Origin: Proteobacteria bacterium UBA981
Lineage (GTDB): Bacteria > Pseudomonadota > Gammaproteobacteria > Ga0077536
Assembly (NCBI GenBank): GCA_002292285.1
Contig: DBBP01000023.1
Span: forward strand, 116,437 to 180,436
Direction of reading: 5' to 3'
Length of the DNA: 64,000 bases
Shown in pieces: positions 61,086 through 64,000 of this stretch (positions are counted from its first letter, which is position 1; every line of letters starts with the position of its first letter). The notes under the pieces are model-generated. The model saw only the letters and a list, made by a program, of their open reading frames with translations. It made no database searches and was not told where the DNA came from. Position numbers and translations under genes: made by a program.

Positions 61086-61136
61086 CAAGTACGTCCTCGC
61101 GCTACCGATAATACGACCATCTGGCGGAACAGCACA

Positions 61137-61535
61137 TCAGGTGTCCTCGGTGTGCAAATGATGCGGAATTCTCGCCCATGGTGGTGCTTGCTCTTCGAAT
61201 ACGTTCAGGCTCGGTTTGAACACACTCGGATCATCGAGTGTGCCAGCGGCGATGCTCGTGATCCCAAGCTCAGTCTCACCCCATAAATTGGAACCGCACT
61301 CAGCGCAGAAATTTCGCACCACAGCGCGCCCTTCACTCGATAGCTTTCGATATCGGCTGGGCGTGCCAAGCGTACGCATGAAGTGTTCGTCCTTCACCAT
61401 ATAACCGGCGTACCCGTCGGTGCCAGTCACGGCGCGACAGTCTGCGCAAAAACAGTACAACTGGAGTTCCGCAGGGCCACTCACCCGATATCGCACGGCG
61501 CCGCAAAAACAACCGCCGTTTATTTCTGTGCTCAT
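61137..61535 (-). CDS. GFA (glutathione-dependent formaldehyde-activating/CENP-V) family zinc protein
   Basis: The 132-residue protein has the zinc-binding pattern of this family: GGCFCGAVRY (Cys9, Cys11), CFCADCRAVTG (Cys28, Cys30, Cys33) and NFCAECGSNLW, plus IAAGTLDDPSVFKPSLNVFE at the end. Founder members promote S-hydroxymethylglutathione formation, but most homologues have no known substrate. ATG 61535 is chosen because AAAGGAG lies 8 bases upstream; the frame is open further. Confidence 0.88.
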   Translation of the reverse strand: MSTEINGGCFCGAVRYRVSGPAELQLYCFCADCRAVTGTDGYAGYMVKDEHFMRTLGTPSRYRKLSSEGRAVVRNFCAECGSNLWGETELGITSIAAGTLDDPSVFKPSLNVFEEQAPPWARIPHHLHTEDT

Positions 61536-61906
61536 GCCCGGATCTCCTTTTAGCGCCACGTCTCTGTCCAGCCGCGGCCCATGTCTATGCCGACGGCCCG
61601 CTTAGCGTGCTAAAAATCGTCACCAGTTGCCACACCGCCAGTGTCGCCACGCTGGCCTATCGAGTAGAGGGGAGCGGCGGACGCGAAAACCGGAAGGCGC
61701 AGGACGACGGCAGTTGCCGCACAAGCTCCGGCTAGAACGTCAGTATCGAGCTTTCTGTTCAAAGTCGACATATCAGGTGGCTGTTCTACCTACCGCGAGG
61801 CGACTAGCCGGCGCCGCAAATCCCAAACCATTGCCGGACAGAGTAGAACACAACAGAACTGACCTGATCCGGAAACCATCCCATCCGCGAATCTTAGGAG
61901 ACGATC
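61536..61906. other. Intergenic region upstream of the GFA gene
   Basis: These 371 bases hold the GFA ribosome binding site at the left and, at the right end, the AGGAGA binding site of the ABM-like gene. The plus-strand frame running through it encodes Arg/Ser-rich sequence without family likeness until it reaches the displaced ABM frame, so I count it as non-coding. No repeat or RNA structure is apparent. Confidence 0.5.
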
Positions 61907-62196
61907 ATGCCTTGCCAAGTACTACTGGAAGTCCGTATCAAGGACGGCTGTCACGATCAGCTAAAAGCGAATTTGTCGAACTGCTCCCGGCCACGCGCAG
62001 TTTTAATGGCTGCATTTATATTTACCTCACGAAAGATCAGGACGACCCAGGCAAACTCACCATCATTGAGTTATGGGAGCGTCGCGACCACTACGACGCT
62101 TATCTCTCGTGGCGTACCGAACGCGCTGACATGGCCGAGCTGGCAATGATGATGGGTCAGCCAAGCTGGCGGTTTCTGGATATGTGGTGCGTGTAG
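61907..62196 (+). pseudogene. Antibiotic biosynthesis monooxygenase (ABM) family gene, frameshifted
   Basis: The gene has a good ribosome binding site (AGGAGA, 6 bases before ATG 61907) and an N-terminus MPCQVLLEVRIKDGCHDQL typical of ABM/quinol-monooxygenase-like proteins. Near 61963-61972 the frame changes: the continuing family sequence EFVELLPATRSFNGC, KLTIIELWERRDHYDAY and WRTERADMAELAMMMG lies in the -1 frame to a stop at 62196. A single missing base, natural mutation or sequencing error, explains this; slippage on the AAAA run at the break is possible but not needed. About 96 residues would result if restored. Confidence 0.8.
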
Positions 62197-62255
62197 TTTC
62201 GCGCAGGCTTTGTCGCCCGCCGGCGATGAAGAACCCTGCCAGCACGTCGAAGCGG

Positions 62256-62738
62256 TTATGTGGCACTGCGCTCCAGGACGAAAATCGGGATTTCGCGAGC
62301 CGTTTTCGCTTGGTACTCGAGATAGGGCGGGTAGACCGTCGTCATCAAGGTCCATAGCCGGCTGCGTTCCTGGCCGCTGGCTTTCGCGGCCGTCGCGGTA
62401 AACACCTCGGCCTGTACCTGGACTGTGACTGCGGTATGGGCCAGCAAATTGAAATACCACTGCGGCTGCGTATCGGCACCGCCTTTCGAGGCGACGATGA
62501 TAAAGCGGTCACCATCAACGCCATACAACAGCGGATGGGTGTAGTGCTTACCGGAACGTCGGCCAACGGTGGTGAGTAACAGGCACGGCACCAGACCGCT
62601 GCCGCCAACTGCTGTTGAGTCCCACATGTGTCCCTGCGCGCCGCCCGATGCCTGATAGGCGCGAACGTGGTCGCTGATCCATCCTGGAAGTTCGCCATCA
62701 TCAAGGGCAGTTACCGTTTCATCGACGTAGTCATTCAT
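62256..62738 (-). CDS. Ddn/F420H2-dependent quinone reductase-like split-barrel protein
   Basis: From ATG 62738 (GGAG 6 bases upstream) this 160-residue protein shows the deazaflavin-dependent nitroreductase family signatures: LLTTVGRRSGKHYTHPLLYG, RFIIVASKGGADTQPQWYFN and a loop with LLAHTAVTVQV. Founders use coenzyme F420 to reduce quinones or nitro compounds, but many relatives outside actinobacteria have no known cofactor, and F420 genes are not visible here. Its N-terminal extension (ALDDGELPGWISDHVRAYQA) is longer than in Ddn itself. Confidence 0.85.
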   Translation of the reverse strand: MNDYVDETVTALDDGELPGWISDHVRAYQASGGAQGHMWDSTAVGGSGLVPCLLLTTVGRRSGKHYTHPLLYGVDGDRFIIVASKGGADTQPQWYFNLLAHTAVTVQVQAEVFTATAAKASGQERSRLWTLMTTVYPPYLEYQAKTAREIPIFVLERSAT

Positions 62739-62821
62739 CTGATTCTCCTTAACGACGCGCGAACGCACGGTCGCCACATTTCGGTTAGTTGCTTAGTTTG
62801 CGTCCGCTACAGCGTAGCGAA

Positions 62822-63007
62822 CTAGCTGCCCTGCATCTTCCACTTAAAATCGCAGTGACTATCGCCCGTCATAATCGTTTGCGAGCGATCGAGACTCAAA
62901 TCACTGCCGATTGCAGTCGTCATTGGCGAATCGATTTCACAAGTCAGCATTGCGTAGAGCGTATGTTCTTCCGATGCGTATTTTCTTTTCCAGGTACCAA
63001 ACGCCAA
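62822..63007 (-). pseudogene. Probable C-terminal remnant of an ATC-hydrolase-like gene
   Basis: The 61 residues read on the minus strand end CEIDSPMTTAIGSDLSLDRS followed by QTIMTGDSHCDFKWKM, which strongly resembles the C-terminus of L-2-amino-thiazoline-4-carboxylic acid hydrolase (ATC hydrolase) family proteins, including the conserved CDF pattern. Upstream in frame the sequence (Cys-rich, few helices) has no family likeness, so the first about 150 residues appear lost or displaced. The only start codon is TTG without a binding site. This is a recognition from memory and needs a database search. Confidence 0.5.
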
Positions 63008-63112
63008 ATTCAGCCGCTGTAAAGGGCAGCTGCAACGCCCTGTTTGGCAGAAAATTTCGCACGAAAATACTCTAACTCTTAATTCACGTTAATCCTTTTA
63101 TATATTCAGAGG

Positions 63113-63850
63113 CTAATTGCCACCAACACTACCGGCCTGATTTAGCGCGCTGTCGGTGTAGACTGCCAATGCCTCCAATTCCGCAGCGCAGTCCCCCGAA
63201 AAGCACGATCCGTGCATCACGGCGAGACGTGCAGCGCCCAGATCCTTCAGCTTTCGAATCGTAGAAGCTGTTGTCGGTGTTAGAGCCATAGCATGAAACC
63301 CTTCCTCGGCCGCTATTGCGGCCTGAACGATACTTTCTTCCGTTAGCGCTGGTCCGTCACCAAACTGCGTAAACAAGTCCCCTGTAAACAGCGTTTTTGT
63401 CACCTCCTCGAAAATCAGGCCGGACTCCCAGGCGTGCGGTACGTGAGGCGTATCGAGGTATCGGATCCGTTTCCCGCCAATATCTATAACTTCATTGTTT
63501 TCCAATGGCCGCGGCGGGCGATCGGCTAAATCGTTGAGCGACACCATACATGCGATGCCACCATGAACAATCTGCGCAGCTGGAGCCGCACTTAACCATT
63601 GGTTCATGGAGCCGCACTCGTCAGACTCAACGTGACCAAAGGAAATCCATCGAATTGTTTCCAAAGGTAGGATGCTCTCTACAGCCGATGACACAAGTGG
63701 GAATAGCGCTCGGCCTCCGCAGTGAAATAGAAATGGTTCATCGGCTCGGATCAGATACTGATTGAAGGTGAATCCACTGGGAGGCAGATCCGGCGTAAAT
63801 GTTGACAGGCGGAAGATGCCATCAGCTATTTCGTCGACTTGAGTCTTCAT
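63113..63850 (-). CDS. Metallo-beta-lactamase-fold protein with HxExD motif (ODP-like)
   Basis: The 245-residue protein has a metallo-beta-lactamase fold, but the metal motif reads HVESDE (His73, Glu75, Asp77) instead of HxHxDH. HGG at residues 96-98, DTPHVPHAWESG (132-143), TGDLFTQFGDG around 156-165 and MHGSCFSGDC later complete the site. The HxExD pattern is that of the oxygen-binding diiron domain found in flavodiiron proteins, so it may be a stand-alone O2/NO or peroxide reductase or sensor rather than a hydrolase. No flavodoxin domain is fused. It ends the accessory minus-strand run. Confidence 0.82.
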   Translation of the reverse strand: MKTQVDEIADGIFRLSTFTPDLPPSGFTFNQYLIRADEPFLFHCGGRALFPLVSSAVESILPLETIRWISFGHVESDECGSMNQWLSAAPAAQIVHGGIACMVSLNDLADRPPRPLENNEVIDIGGKRIRYLDTPHVPHAWESGLIFEEVTKTLFTGDLFTQFGDGPALTEESIVQAAIAAEEGFHAMALTPTTASTIRKLKDLGAARLAVMHGSCFSGDCAAELEALAVYTDSALNQAGSVGGN

Positions 63851-64000
63851 GTCCTACTCCTTCATTTGAATCATAATAATCGTGCAACTAAACCGAATGC
63901 AGTGTGCAGTCCCGCTTAACGTTCCGTTGAGCCACGTTTGACGGCAACTGACTGGAGCGGTAGCGCAACAAAGGCACGGTCAAACGGAGAGTTCCTACGA

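Noticed and set aside
61627..61906. Upstream part of the plus-strand frame that later encodes the ABM C-terminus
   Set aside because: Before the frameshift point this frame encodes Arg/Ser-rich sequence without family likeness; the true start is the ATG at 61907 in the other frame.

Overview
The window is a chromosomal segment of a Gammaproteobacterium with moderately high GC content. This is inferred from gene content and order: lptC-lptA-lptB-rpoN-hpf, yebC-ruvCAB-ybgC-tolQRAB-pal-cpoB, leuS-lptE-holA and rsfS-rlmH are all arranged as in that class, and the LPS export, Lol/Tol-type envelope and BepA genes show a Gram-negative envelope. I cannot name a genus. Nearly all of the sequence is coding. 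I saw no prophage, insertion sequence, CRISPR array or rRNA.

Layout. 0-6 kb (minus): hpf (cut by the window edge), rpoN, lptB, lptA, lptC, kdsD and a YrbG-type Ca2+/Na+ exchanger; kdsC is missing from its usual slot. 6.3-9.3 kb (plus): murU-like nucleotidyltransferase and an MltF-like lytic transglycosylase with two solute-binding domains. 9.3-22.5 kb (minus): a long series read fmdB, aspS, nadA, yebC, ruvC, ruvA, ruvB, ybgC, tolQ, tolR, tolA, tolB, pal, cpoB, queE, queC. 22.7-29.1 kb: tRNA-Lys, a membrane pyrophosphatase (hppA), a small membrane protein, bepA and a pyrophosphate-type phosphofructokinase (pfp). 29.4-37.8 kb (minus): maf, rlmH, rsfS, nadD, proA, holA, lptE, leuS and a ComEA-like protein.

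38-51 kb is a phosphate block: phoB-phoR, facing pstC-pstA-pstB-phoU with a good PHO box in front of pstC, then ppk facing ppx. Both Pst permeases carry large extra domains and no pstS lies here. Together with hppA and pfp, half of the window's distinctive genes handle phosphate, pyrophosphate or polyphosphate. 51-58.6 kb: rhodanese, a DUF2007/zinc-ribbon protein, typA-dtd, a flavodoxin-like protein, a Rieske oxygenase, hemF, hisB and hisH (hisA and hisF do not follow).

58.8-64 kb is a looser accessory zone of small enzymes: a nitronate monooxygenase-like protein, a DOPA-dioxygenase-like protein, two uncharacterised small proteins, a GFA-family protein, a frameshifted antibiotic-biosynthesis-monooxygenase-like gene, a Ddn-family protein, a likely C-terminal fragment of an ATC-hydrolase-like gene, and an unusual metallo-beta-lactamase-fold protein. 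Most of the window is ordinary housekeeping DNA. The observations most worth following are the PPi-linked gene pair, the domain-expanded Pst permeases, the tandem-domain MltF and the decaying 3' end. I did not find a clearly new defence or mobile system.
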